Source: RGIG3528 sp045629005
GTDB taxonomy: Bacteria; Bacillota; Clostridia; Lachnospirales; Lachnospiraceae
Direction: 5' to 3'
NCBI GenBank assembly: GCA_045629005.1
Contig: JAZQQJ010000065.1
Coordinates: forward strand, 1-32,573
DNA: 32,573 nt
Program-made: the position numbers and the translations under genes
The notes under the pieces: model-generated
Told to the model about the DNA's origin: nothing
Databases searched by the model: none
What the model saw: only the letters and a program-made list of their open reading frames with translations
Shown here: positions 1 through 7,253 of the stretch, in pieces
How positions within the stretch are numbered: position 1 is the first letter of the stretch
How the letters are laid out: every line of letters starts with the position of its first letter

Positions 1-327
1 ATTACCCTTCCTACATAAATCCACCATAGCATTACGCATGATGGTATATGCAAAAGTTGAAAACTTGACACTGCCGACTGTATCATATTGCTTTGCTGCT
101 TCCAGCATTGCAAATCTTCCCTCTTGTAAAATATCGTCCAATTCAATACCACCATAATGATTTACATCCATTTCATAAGCGACTTCTATCTTCTTTCCCA
201 GTTCAAATATCAGGCCTTCGTTTTCCAGTAACAATCTTGTCTGCGCATACAAATTATTTTCTTTTACTTGTATGCACAGTTCTCTATTTCTTTTATCCTT
301 TTTTTCCGCTTTGCTTATTTTTGCCAT
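1..327 (-). CDS. Sigma-70 family RNA polymerase sigma factor, region 2 (partial, 3' end outside window)
   Basis: The reverse strand is open from an ATG at 327 to the window edge (109 codons, no stop). The end of the visible part reads LDDILQEGRFAMLEAAKQYD, followed soon by KFSTFAYTIMRNAMVDLCRK. This matches sigma-70 region 2: the core-binding helix and the -10 recognition helix with aromatic residues. The start overlaps the last 13 bases of the upstream XRE gene, so the two are probably translated together. A sigma factor inside a mobile element may direct polymerase to the element's own promoters; that role is inferred. Region 4 would lie left of the window, so a complete sigma factor cannot be confirmed. 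Fold assignment is fairly sure, target promoters unknown. Confidence 0.8.
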   Translation of the reverse strand, partial: MAKISKAEKKDKRNRELCIQVKENNLYAQTRLLLENEGLIFELGKKIEVAYEMDVNHYGGIELDDILQEGRFAMLEAAKQYDTVGSVKFSTFAYTIMRNAMVDLCRKGN

Positions 328-1184
328 AAGTTTAATAGTACAGGCATCATCTGTCTGACAGATACCTCTAACTCCTTGAATCGTTCTTCTGGAATACTTT
401 CATCCAAAGCAATACCAGCTATGACAGCCTCAGTTATAATCTCGACTTTTTCTTCGTAAGAATATTTCTCCATATCTCCCTTCGCTGCCACTTCATTTTT
501 TACAGTTTCTAGAATTTCATAATTCAGTTTTTCTGTAGCAGTAGTAACTTCAGCCAGTTCGTTTTCTACTTTTCTTTTAATATCTTTTACAGATGCCATC
601 AACTGATTTTCTATTTTCATCAATTCAGTTTGGACTGCCGGAATGCGCGCAACCTTTAACTTTTTCTTCAAATTCTTCACAAAACTGTCAGCCGGAATGC
701 GCCCCGCTTCGTTGCATTCTGAAACTATGTCACATGAAAAATCCAACAATGTATTTTGAGTTTGCAACATTCTAACCAAAGAATTTGAAAAAAATAAATC
801 CATCATTTTTGTTGCAGTTGCAAACTTTTCATTAATCAGTAGTTCATTTATCACCTTTGTACTTACTTTTCCGGAATATAAATTCTTTGCCGCTTCCACA
901 GATAATCCAAGTTCCTGAATATCAAAATATGTTTTCTCCGGTACATTGGCAATTCCCAAAATATAATCCGCAGAAACATTATAAAGCTCTGCCAGCTTTA
1001 CCAATAATTCATTATTTATTGTTTTAGTCGCACCACTCTCAATTCGTGAGTATGTGGTTTTATCTACGATTCCACCAAGCGCATCCACCAACTGTTGTTG
1101 ACTTTTATAGCCGTGTGTCTTTCTTAATTCAATCAATCTTTCCTGAAGATTTCCAGGTAAATATTCTCCCATGTCATACCTCAT
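315..1184 (-). CDS. XRE/Cro-C1 family transcriptional regulator with long C-terminal region
   Basis: 289 residues. Residues about 12-77 form a Cro/C1 helix-turn-helix domain (LQERLIELRKTHGYKSQQQL, then TYSRIESG, and the typical NELLVKLAELYNVSADYILG). The remaining 210 residues are helical and charged, with no domain I recognise. It is divergent from the mobilization operon and overlaps the downstream sigma gene by 13 bases, so it is the likely control gene of the element. Two starts are possible: the ATG at 1184 has AAGGA only three bases away, while the ATG at 1172 (fifth codon) has AGGT five bases upstream; protein ends are otherwise the same. An imperfect dyad TGCAGATTTGCA at 1233-1244 upstream could be an operator, with weak support. 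Confidence 0.85.
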   Translation of the reverse strand: MRYDMGEYLPGNLQERLIELRKTHGYKSQQQLVDALGGIVDKTTYSRIESGATKTINNELLVKLAELYNVSADYILGIANVPEKTYFDIQELGLSVEAAKNLYSGKVSTKVINELLINEKFATATKMMDLFFSNSLVRMLQTQNTLLDFSCDIVSECNEAGRIPADSFVKNLKKKLKVARIPAVQTELMKIENQLMASVKDIKRKVENELAEVTTATEKLNYEILETVKNEVAAKGDMEKYSYEEKVEIITEAVIAGIALDESIPEERFKELEVSVRQMMPVLLNLWQK

Positions 1185-1376
1185 TTTTCCTTTTCGAACA
1201 TTCGTTCTGTTTTTTTATCATAGCATAACTATTGCAGATTTGCATCATAATTTTAAAAAAATAATTTGCTCTTGTTGAAAAATTGCAATCCTGTCACTAA
1301 ACAATTCTTTTACAAAAATGAAGCGAATAATTAAGTATGAGCATAAAAAAGTGGTGAGGAACCACAACCCTTTTTT

Positions 1377-1453
1377 CCCTTCTTTTAAGAAGGGCGCACT
1401 TCTATACCCCCTAGGTATCAAGATGCGTTTTTCTCAGTATCCCACCTGAGAAA
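1377..1453 (-). other. oriT: Candidate origin of transfer (oriT) with MOBQ-type nic core
   Basis: Seen: the minus strand reads AAGTGCGCCCTT at 1390-1401, directly preceded by an inverted repeat ATACC-5-GGTAT (1404-1418) and further out by TTTCTCAG/CTGAGAAA (1430-1453). Known: MOBQ relaxases (R1162/RSF1010, pIP501 and Ti-plasmid Q-type origins) nick at a conserved core close to TAAGTGCGCCCT placed just 3' of an inverted repeat. The site lies about 160 bases upstream of the small accessory gene and a MobA/MobL relaxase, as expected for a self-matching oriT/relaxase pair. The exact nick position is inferred, presumably within the GTGCGCC core on the minus strand. Confidence 0.7.
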
Positions 1454-1525
1454 GGGATTGCGTTCGCCACAGGCTCCGGAGATAAGGACCTATTTCTTTT
1501 TTGAAATGGATCCTTTTTCTTTTTC

Positions 1526-1541
1526 CAAATAAACACATAAA
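1526..1541 (+). repeat. 16-base direct repeat, copy 1
   Basis: The sequence CAAATAAACACATAAA lies just before the ribosome binding site of the first mob-operon gene and recurs exactly at 5382-5397, just after the last gene of that operon. Function unknown; a protein-binding site or chance in AT-rich DNA are both possible. Confidence 0.5.
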
Positions 1542-1554
1542 GGAGGAAATGATA

Positions 1555-1875
1555 ATGACAAATTTGGAAACGGCAAGGCTTGAACTGGAGCAGGCCAAGA
1601 AAGAAAAACTCCAGACAGAGCATCAGATTACAAGGCTTGAGAATCGACTAAAGACCGCTCTTCGTAAACAGAATACTGCAAGAACTCATCGTCTTGTGGT
1701 GGAGGGAGCAGAGCTTGAGTATGTATTCGAAAACATTGAACTGCTCTCCAAAGAAAAGTTCTGGGAATTTATGGGAAGACTTTCTTCTCTTCCGGAAGTA
1801 ACAAATCTCTACAAAGAATACAGGAATCTAATCAATACTTCTGATTCCGAAACCAAGGAAGGAGGTGATGCCTAA
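1555..1875 (+). CDS. DUF3847-like small mobilization accessory protein
   Basis: 106 residues. Start chosen at ATG 1555 because AGGAGG at 1541-1546 lies eight bases upstream; an in-frame ATG at 1549 is only two bases from it. Residues about 3-45 are a charged coiled coil (LEQAKKEKLQTEHQITRLEN), followed by the conserved-looking RTHRLVVEGAELEYVF and FWEFMGRL. This layout resembles the DUF3847 family found directly upstream of MobA/MobL relaxases in Clostridia elements. The stop overlaps the relaxase start (TAATG), so translation is coupled. A MobC-like role, helping the relaxase at oriT, is inferred from position and size only. Confidence 0.7.
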   Translation: MTNLETARLELEQAKKEKLQTEHQITRLENRLKTALRKQNTARTHRLVVEGAELEYVFENIELLSKEKFWEFMGRLSSLPEVTNLYKEYRNLINTSDSETKEGGDA

Positions 1876-3380
1876 TGGCTTTATATCATTTTAATGTGAC
1901 ACAGGTTTCCAGAGGAAAAGGACAAAGTGCCATTGCAAGTGCAGCTTATCGTTCCGGTGAAAAACTGATGGATGATTATTACGGAGAAGTACAGGATTAT
2001 ACCAGAAAGGGTGGCATCCTCTACACCGAAATCATTCTACCGGAACATGCTCCAAGCAGATTATCTGACCGCCAGACATTATGGAACGAAGTGGAAAATA
2101 TTGAGAAACATCCTCAGGCTCAACTCTCCTATTCCTTCAACATTGCCCTGCAGAATGAATTCAGTTACGAAGAAAATCTTGCCTTGGCGAAACAATTTGT
2201 CCAGGAGAACTTCGTGTCCCGTGGTATGATTGTAGACTTCGCAGTTCATGATCCTGACAAAGGGGAAGATGGAATTCAGAATCCGCACTTTCATGTCATC
2301 TCTCCCATCCGCCCATTGAATCCGGATGGTACCTGGGGCAATAAACAACGCCGAGAATATCTTCTTGATGAAAACGGGAATCGAATAAAAGATGAAAAAG
2401 GTAAATTCAAATTCAATGCTGTTCCTACCACAGACTGGGGAAGTCCTGAAACACTTCTTCTTTGGAGAGAAAACTGGGCAAAACTTGTCAATGCAAAATT
2501 TGAAGAAAAAGGTCTGCCGGAAAGAATTGACCATCGTTCCTATGTGGATATGGGACTGGATTTACTTCCCACCATTCACGAAGGACCCGCTGTTCGTGCA
2601 ATGGAAAAAAGAGGCATTGCCACTGATGTTGGTACATGGAATCGAATGATACGCTCTGTGAATTCATTAATCAAAAGGCTCCGCTCTCAGATTATGAATC
2701 TAGGTTCCTGGATTGCAGAATTGTCCAAAGAACTCTCAGAGGAAAATGCATCCCGTAAGGAATATACTTCAGACCATAATGCCTTCATCACTGCTCTGAA
2801 TTCTTATTACAGCAAAAGAAATGAGGGTGCCTATTCTCAAAAAGCCAAAATCAATAACATAAAAAAGCAGGCTGAAATTATCCAATTTCTAAAAGAAAAC
2901 AATCTCGGAACACTCTCCGATTTACAATCCTATGTTTCCGAAATGTATTCCAAAGTAAGCGAACTTCAAACAGAAATGAAGGCCCTAGAGAAAGAAAAGA
3001 AGGGGATTCAGGATACACAAAAAGCATTGCAGGATTACAAGGACTATAAGCCAATCTATGATAAGCTTTGCACCATAAAAAGAAAATCTGCATCAGATGC
3101 TTACAAAGAATCTCACCACATGGAACTGACACTCTTCTATCGTGCCAGACGAGTTCTTTCGGAAAAATATCCTAACATGTCTGTTCCGGCTGCAGACCTT
3201 CAATCAAGATTAAATGAAATCAACAGTTCCCACAGCGAACTCTTTGCCCGGTACAAGGAACTGAAAAAAGACACCGACAAAACCTATTCGCTGAAGAAAG
3301 CGATTGAAGCAGACTATCAGAAAGCGATTGAAGAAAACGAAATCAATAAATCTAAGAAAAGAAAGGAAGAAGAATTATAA
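1875..3380 (+). CDS. mobA: MobA/MobL family (MOBQ) relaxase
   Basis: 501 residues. The family nicks one strand at oriT, stays covalently joined to the 5' end through a tyrosine, and pilots the strand during mobilization. The N-terminal relaxase domain (about 1-230) begins MALYHFNVTQVSRGKGQSAI, with the expected nucleophile Tyr25 in AAYRSGE. The metal-binding histidines are His125 (DFAVH) and the HxH pair His138/His140 in NPHFHV. The rest (about 250-501) is a Lys/Glu-rich coiled coil with no helicase or primase domain, so it is shorter than IncQ MobA fusions. It starts inside the stop of the preceding gene and is followed with no gap by the CHC2 gene. All catalytic residues look intact, so the protein is probably active. 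Confidence 0.93.
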   Translation: MALYHFNVTQVSRGKGQSAIASAAYRSGEKLMDDYYGEVQDYTRKGGILYTEIILPEHAPSRLSDRQTLWNEVENIEKHPQAQLSYSFNIALQNEFSYEENLALAKQFVQENFVSRGMIVDFAVHDPDKGEDGIQNPHFHVISPIRPLNPDGTWGNKQRREYLLDENGNRIKDEKGKFKFNAVPTTDWGSPETLLLWRENWAKLVNAKFEEKGLPERIDHRSYVDMGLDLLPTIHEGPAVRAMEKRGIATDVGTWNRMIRSVNSLIKRLRSQIMNLGSWIAELSKELSEENASRKEYTSDHNAFITALNSYYSKRNEGAYSQKAKINNIKKQAEIIQFLKENNLGTLSDLQSYVSEMYSKVSELQTEMKALEKEKKGIQDTQKALQDYKDYKPIYDKLCTIKRKSASDAYKESHHMELTLFYRARRVLSEKYPNMSVPAADLQSRLNEINSSHSELFARYKELKKDTDKTYSLKKAIEADYQKAIEENEINKSKKRKEEEL

Positions 3381-4007
3381 ATGAATATATTTAGTGAAGT
3401 TAAGGATGCCGTGTCCACCAAGGATGCTGCATCCTTTTATGGTATCAAAATCAACAAGCATAACATGTGCCTGTGTCCTTTTCATCCAGACAAGCACCCT
3501 AGTATGAAAATCGACAAATACTACTACTGCTTTGCCTGTGGTGAAAAAGGAGATGTCATTAACTTTGTCAGTAAACTACACGGCCTGTCACCACTGGATG
3601 CAGCAAAGCAGATGATCAAGGATTTCAATCTGAACATTTCCACTTTGCCGGAAACGAATTACAAATCGAAACCTCTAACTCCCGAAGAACAACAAGCCAG
3701 ACAGGAAAAGGAACAACTAAGAGCATTTCAGCTTTATAAGCGGGATGCTCTTTTTTCTTTGCACAGATATTATGATCTTCTTCATTGTGCCCAAAGGGAC
3801 CTTGCTCCTAAGACACCAGAAGAATTTGAAAACACTAATCCACTGTTCGACGAAGCAGTAATGAATCTTGAAAAAATCGACTGGATGATAGAAACCTTAG
3901 AAACCGGAACTCTACAGGAACAGATTGATTTTCTAAATACCTACAAGGAGGTGATTGTCTATGTCAACAACAGAATCGAAAACTGGAACATTATCTCCGG
4001 AGATTAA
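3381..4007 (+). CDS. CHC2 zinc-finger (primase-like) replication protein
   Basis: 208 residues. Residues about 30-55 carry CPFHPDKHP and CFACGEKGD, giving Cys32, His35, Cys50 and Cys53: the C-x2-H...C-x2-C ligand set of the DnaG-type CHC2 zinc finger. The following helix (DVINFVSKLHGLSPLDAAK) also fits that family. The protein ends without a TOPRIM catalytic domain, so it cannot be a complete primase alone; it may act as a DNA-binding part working with the VapE-type protein encoded next. The ATG directly follows the relaxase stop, with AAGGA 14 bases upstream inside the relaxase gene. Its last 47 bases overlap the next gene in another frame. Confidence 0.85.
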   Translation: MNIFSEVKDAVSTKDAASFYGIKINKHNMCLCPFHPDKHPSMKIDKYYYCFACGEKGDVINFVSKLHGLSPLDAAKQMIKDFNLNISTLPETNYKSKPLTPEEQQARQEKEQLRAFQLYKRDALFSLHRYYDLLHCAQRDLAPKTPEEFENTNPLFDEAVMNLEKIDWMIETLETGTLQEQIDFLNTYKEVIVYVNNRIENWNIISGD

Positions 4008-5370
4008 AGACCTGTTAAATCTTTTAATCTCTTCGGGACAATTAGAACCCTACATGAATCCACCTGTACCACCTGAAAAAACCTTAGATGAAATGTTGGA
4101 AAAAAATATGAATGGAACCTACAAGTCTTCCAATCAGAATTATCAGCTCATTATGAAACACAATGACCTCTTAAAAGAATCTGTTCGTTTCAATGAGTTG
4201 AAGGGACAAATGGATGTTGTAAAGGATATGCCATGGAAAAGGTTTGAAATTGCTTTTAGCCAGAATGATCTGGACAACATCATTACACAAATAGAAATTC
4301 AGTATGGAATCAATAATGAAAAGATGATTGAACGAGCTATCCGAGTGATTTCCAAAGAGAACTCCTATCATCCCATTCGTGATGAACTGAATTCTCTTGT
4401 TTGGGATGGTGAAAACAGACTATCCCATGTACTAACCAAATACCTTGGTGTGGAAGCTACTCCCCTAACCATTGAATGTCTAAAGGTCTTTATGCTTGGT
4501 GCCATATCCAGAGTCTTTACTCCCGGATGTAAGTTCGAATACATGCTTTGTCTTGTTGGTGGTCAGGGAGCCGGTAAGTCTACCTTTCTTCGTTTCCTCG
4601 CCATGGAGGACCAGTGGTTTACAGATGATATTCGTGAACTGAACGCCAAGGATATCTTCGAACGATTAAATGGTCATTGGATTTTGGAGATTCCGGAAAT
4701 GCTGGCTGTACTGCAAGCCAAATCTGTTGAAGAGACCAAATCCTTCATCAGCAGGCTTTCTGATAACTACAGAATTCCTTATGACAAATTTGCTGCAGAC
4801 CATGCAAGGCAAAGTGTATTTGCCGGTACCTCAAATCGAATTGCTTTTCTTCCACCGGACAAATCCGGAAACCGAAGATTTCTTCCTATTGAGGTAAACA
4901 CAGAAAATGCAGAGCTTCACATTTTGGAAAATCCAACGGAAGCCAGAGCCTATTTTCGTCAGCTATGGGCAGAAGTCATGGAAATCTATAGAACTGGTGA
5001 CTTCAAGCTTACCCTTGATGCAGACATGGAAAATGAACTTCGCATGGCACAGAAAAAGTATATGCCGGAGGATCCTATGGAAACAGATATTGTCAACTTT
5101 ATCGAAAGAAAACATCCCAAATATGTGTGTACCAAAATGTTATTCATTGAAGCTTTGGGCCACACTCCTCTAGAGACCATGGAAACATGGCAGTCCAATG
5201 CCATTGGTGAAATCATGAACCAGTGTTTCAAAAAGGAATACAAGAAGTTATCCTCTCACAAGTTTGAAACCTACGGTGTCCAAAGAGCTTGGGTAAGTCT
5301 AGCACCTTCTTCAGAGGAAGGATTTATTCCCGTTCCCCCGGAATTAGAACCGGAACTACCATTTGAGTAG
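3961..5370 (+). CDS. VapE/VirE-family P-loop replication protein (putative helicase)
   Basis: 469 residues. Start taken at ATG 3961, nine bases after AAGGAGG; a TTG at 3955 is too close to that site. Walker A is GGQGAGKST (about 200-208) and the Walker B-like stretch is HWILEIPE (about 239-246), followed by SRLSDNYRIPYDKFA and the Asn/Arg segments GTSNRIAFLPPDKSGNRRF. This is the pattern of virulence-associated E (VirE, Pfam PF05272) proteins, relatives of superfamily 3 helicases such as those of P4-like elements. Inferred role: unwinding DNA for replication of the excised element together with the CHC2 protein. The N-terminal 140 residues are less conserved. It is the last gene of the mob/rep operon. 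Confidence 0.88.
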   Translation: MSTTESKTGTLSPEIKDLLNLLISSGQLEPYMNPPVPPEKTLDEMLEKNMNGTYKSSNQNYQLIMKHNDLLKESVRFNELKGQMDVVKDMPWKRFEIAFSQNDLDNIITQIEIQYGINNEKMIERAIRVISKENSYHPIRDELNSLVWDGENRLSHVLTKYLGVEATPLTIECLKVFMLGAISRVFTPGCKFEYMLCLVGGQGAGKSTFLRFLAMEDQWFTDDIRELNAKDIFERLNGHWILEIPEMLAVLQAKSVEETKSFISRLSDNYRIPYDKFAADHARQSVFAGTSNRIAFLPPDKSGNRRFLPIEVNTENAELHILENPTEARAYFRQLWAEVMEIYRTGDFKLTLDADMENELRMAQKKYMPEDPMETDIVNFIERKHPKYVCTKMLFIEALGHTPLETMETWQSNAIGEIMNQCFKKEYKKLSSHKFETYGVQRAWVSLAPSSEEGFIPVPPELEPELPFE

Positions 5371-5381
5371 TAAGTAATAAA

Positions 5382-5397
5382 CAAATAAACACATAAA
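5382..5397 (+). repeat. 16-base direct repeat, copy 2
   Basis: Exact second copy of CAAATAAACACATAAA (first copy 1526-1541), 12 bases after the VapE stop codon. The two copies bracket the mob/rep operon. Confidence 0.5.
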
Positions 5398-5469
5398 CAG
5401 TGAGTAAACAAAATATAACCAATAGAAAAACATAAATACTTTTAAAAATTTGTTGTTTTTCTGTTTATC

Positions 5470-5520
5470 AGGCATCTATTGCAGCTTACGCAATGGGTGC
5501 CTTTCTTTGTTTGCTCTTTT
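5470..5520 (+). terminator. Stem-loop with U-rich tail before the integrase
   Basis: AGGCATCTATTGC (5470-5482) pairs with GCAATGGGTGCCT (5490-5502) using two wobble pairs, with a seven-base loop, then a T-rich run to about 5522. It probably ends the mob/rep transcript or attenuates read-through into the integrase, whose ribosome binding site starts directly after it. Confidence 0.6.
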
Positions 5521-5534
5521 TTAAAGGAGAATAC

Positions 5535-7001
5535 ATGGAAAAGACATTAGAAATAAGAAAACTCATTCATAATTTAAAAAATCAAAAAGAATCATTGAAG
5601 TACGAGTTAAACTTAGGTATCATTGATAGTAACGGCGCTGAAAATGAACTCGAAATGATAAATAAAAAAGAACAGGCACTAAAGGAACAGTTAGTGCAAC
5701 TCAATCATGTAACAGCGGACGGAACACCACGCTCTATCAGCTATCATGAACCGACAGAGAATAATCCAAAAGCATATTGGATTACCAAAATGCCGGATGG
5801 CAAGAAAGTGAAAGCCAGCACCCGTGAAGCATTGATAGACAAACTTTTCACCTATTATGCAGACGGGATCTCAGACATGACCTTAGGCTCCATATTCAAA
5901 GCTGCACTTGCAGAAAAAGCTGCCACTGAGAATCCCAAAAAGAATACCCTTGATAAAAATGAAGCAGATTTTAAACGCTTTATTTCGGCAGACCTTGCTA
6001 CAAGAGATATCAGACAGTTTACAGAGCTTGAAATCAAAAAGTACATTCAGGAGTGGGTAAACAGGGAACACCCTAAGCAGAAAGCTTATTTAGGCTTTAA
6101 GGGCGTTCTAAACCTTATCTTCGGCTATGCGTACTCTCACAAGCTGATTGCTGAAAATCCCTTGGAATTTATCAAGAACAAGCCATATATGAAATCCTGC
6201 GATACCCGTAAGGCAAAACCTGAAGATAAAATTCTCTCTCCGGAGGAAATCGATTCTTTGAAAGCCGAAGTAAGACGCAGAATGACCATGGTTAAATATG
6301 GTAGTTATTATATCAATGGTTATGCTATGTTGTTTGCCATTGAAACAGGTGTCAGGGTTGGTGAACTGTGTGCGTTGAAATGGGAAGACATTCATGAAAC
6401 TTCCATTCATATTCATTGTCAGCAATTATCTGAAAAGATACCCGGAGGAAAGAACTACTATCTTGATTACTGTACCAAGAACGAAAAAGGTGTTTCTGCA
6501 GATGGAAGAGAATTTCCTTTGACCAGAAATCTGAAAAGCTTATTGGCAGAACTCAAGGCCAAGCAGGATGCTCTTCATATTGAATCCGAATTCATCTTCT
6601 GTCACGAGAATGGTGATTGGATTAAAACAGATGCATATCTGACTTTCCTTCGAAGATTATGTCAATCCAAGGGATTTAGCGTAACCAATAATCATGCACT
6701 TCGAATGTCCTTAAATTCCAATGTGTTAATTCCTAAGGGAGTATCTGTGGCAGACAGAGCTGCTATGCTTGGTCATTCCATTGAAACTAACCTTAGACAT
6801 TACAGCTTTGCACAGAAGGATTATATCGATAATGTAAGAGCTATCTTAGATGGTTATGACGAAGATCCAGACGATTCACCGGTTTCTTCATTAGAACTTG
6901 TTAAAAACACTGCCGACTTAGGGAACCCCAGGGAACCCCTCAAAGTCATCAATTTTCCAACAAAAAAAATCCCAGAAGCACCGATTTCTCGATGTTTCTA
7001 G
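5535..7001 (+). CDS. int: Tyrosine-family site-specific integrase
   Basis: 488 residues. Start set at ATG 5535, four bases after AAAGGAG; the longer frame from 5493 starts inside a stem-loop and has no ribosome site. An N-terminal coiled coil (about 1-58) and an arm-binding AP2-like part (about 68-115) precede the SAM-like core-binding domain (about 115-215) and the catalytic domain. Active-site residues: Arg274 (ETGVRVGEL), His387 and Arg390 (HALR), His414 (LGHS) and nucleophile Tyr423 (RHYSF). It should integrate and excise the element at the neighbouring tRNA-Leu. The C-terminal tail after Tyr423 is about 65 residues, longer than usual, and its DNA contains two tandem GGGAACCCC units at 6921-6939. 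Confidence 0.95.
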   Translation: MEKTLEIRKLIHNLKNQKESLKYELNLGIIDSNGAENELEMINKKEQALKEQLVQLNHVTADGTPRSISYHEPTENNPKAYWITKMPDGKKVKASTREALIDKLFTYYADGISDMTLGSIFKAALAEKAATENPKKNTLDKNEADFKRFISADLATRDIRQFTELEIKKYIQEWVNREHPKQKAYLGFKGVLNLIFGYAYSHKLIAENPLEFIKNKPYMKSCDTRKAKPEDKILSPEEIDSLKAEVRRRMTMVKYGSYYINGYAMLFAIETGVRVGELCALKWEDIHETSIHIHCQQLSEKIPGGKNYYLDYCTKNEKGVSADGREFPLTRNLKSLLAELKAKQDALHIESEFIFCHENGDWIKTDAYLTFLRRLCQSKGFSVTNNHALRMSLNSNVLIPKGVSVADRAAMLGHSIETNLRHYSFAQKDYIDNVRAILDGYDEDPDDSPVSSLELVKNTADLGNPREPLKVINFPTKKIPEAPISRCF

Positions 7002-7035
7002 GACTCAACCGAATGCGGAAGATGGGACTTGAACC
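7002..7035. other. att: Probable attachment site (element/chromosome junction)
   Basis: The gap between integrase stop and tRNA is only 12 bases, and the tRNA 3' part (T-arm and acceptor strand) begins at 7014. Integrases of this type usually recombine within the tRNA 3' end or T-arm, leaving the tRNA intact. Precise core cannot be fixed without the other end of the element. Confidence 0.55.
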
Positions 7036-7096
7036 CACACGTCGTTTTGACACATGATCCTTAGTCATGCCTGTCTGCCAATTCCAGCACTTCCGC
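7014..7096 (-). tRNA. tRNA-Leu(AAG)
   Basis: 83 bases without encoded CCA. Acceptor GCGGAAG pairs with CTTCCGC; the discriminator is A. The anticodon arm is CATGA-CTAAGGA-TCATG, so the anticodon is AAG, reading CUU and, after deamination to inosine, possibly CUC. The variable arm is long, as in class II leucine tRNAs, and the T-loop reads GGTTCAAGTCC. The gene is intact despite the adjacent mobile element. Confidence 0.93.
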
Positions 7097-7125
7097 ATTT
7101 GCTCGTTTTCTTGAGCACAAGCGAA

Positions 7126-7154
7126 AGTATACTACGGAAAACGCGGCTTGTCAA
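7126..7154 (-). promoter_or_regulatory. Sigma-A promoter of tRNA-Leu
   Basis: Reading the minus strand: TTGACA (7149-7154), 17 bases, TATACT (7126-7131), about 30 bases before the tRNA 5' end. It is on the chromosomal side, so element insertion has not removed it. Confidence 0.8.
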
Positions 7155-7222
7155 CAATAATTCGCAAAAGTTGGTTGCGAAAATTTACATAATTGTTTGT
7201 ACAATTCATTCGTAATAATAAA

Positions 7223-7253
7223 GAGGTGTATCAGAACGATACACCTCGCTTTT
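7223..7253. terminator. Intrinsic terminator, probably bidirectional
   Basis: Perfect 10-base stem GAGGTGTATC (7223-7232) / GATACACCTC (7238-7247) with a five-base loop. A T-run follows on the plus strand, and TTTATTATTA follows on the minus strand. It lies a few bases after the stop codon of the minus-strand hydrolase gene and ends the cellobiose phosphorylase operon. Confidence 0.85.

Larger units (their letters stand above)
1185..1554. other. Divergent intergenic control and transfer-origin region of the element
   Basis: This 370-base AT-rich gap separates the leftward regulator arm from the rightward mobilization operon. It holds several inverted repeats: GTGGT/ACCAC at 1351-1365, CCCTTCTT/AAGAAGGG at 1377-1394, ATACC/GGTAT at 1404-1418, TTTCTCAG/CTGAGAAA at 1430-1453, and an imperfect 13-base stem at 1484-1515. 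The middle ones make up the oriT candidate listed separately. I see no convincing open reading frame and no clear sigma-A promoter for the mob operon. Confidence 0.6.
1..7030. mobile_element. Integrative mobilizable element (right part), inserted at tRNA-Leu 3' end
   Basis: Seen: a tyrosine integrase gene stops 12 bases from the 3' end of a tRNA-Leu gene, and behind it lie, in one direction, a VapE-type P-loop protein, a CHC2 zinc-finger protein, a MobA/MobL relaxase and a small accessory protein, with an XRE regulator and a sigma-like gene facing the other way. Known: elements with one integrase, one relaxase and their own replication proteins but no secretion genes are mobilizable elements that borrow a conjugation machine; many tyrosine integrases target tRNA 3' ends. 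Inferred: the right boundary lies in or next to the tRNA 3' part. The other end, and so the second copy of the attachment repeat, is left of the window. I found no second copy of the tRNA 3' end in the visible part. Confidence 0.85.

Noticed and set aside
2079..2534. 151-codon minus-strand frame inside the relaxase gene
   Set aside because: Lies opposite the conserved relaxase HxH region and lacks start signals.
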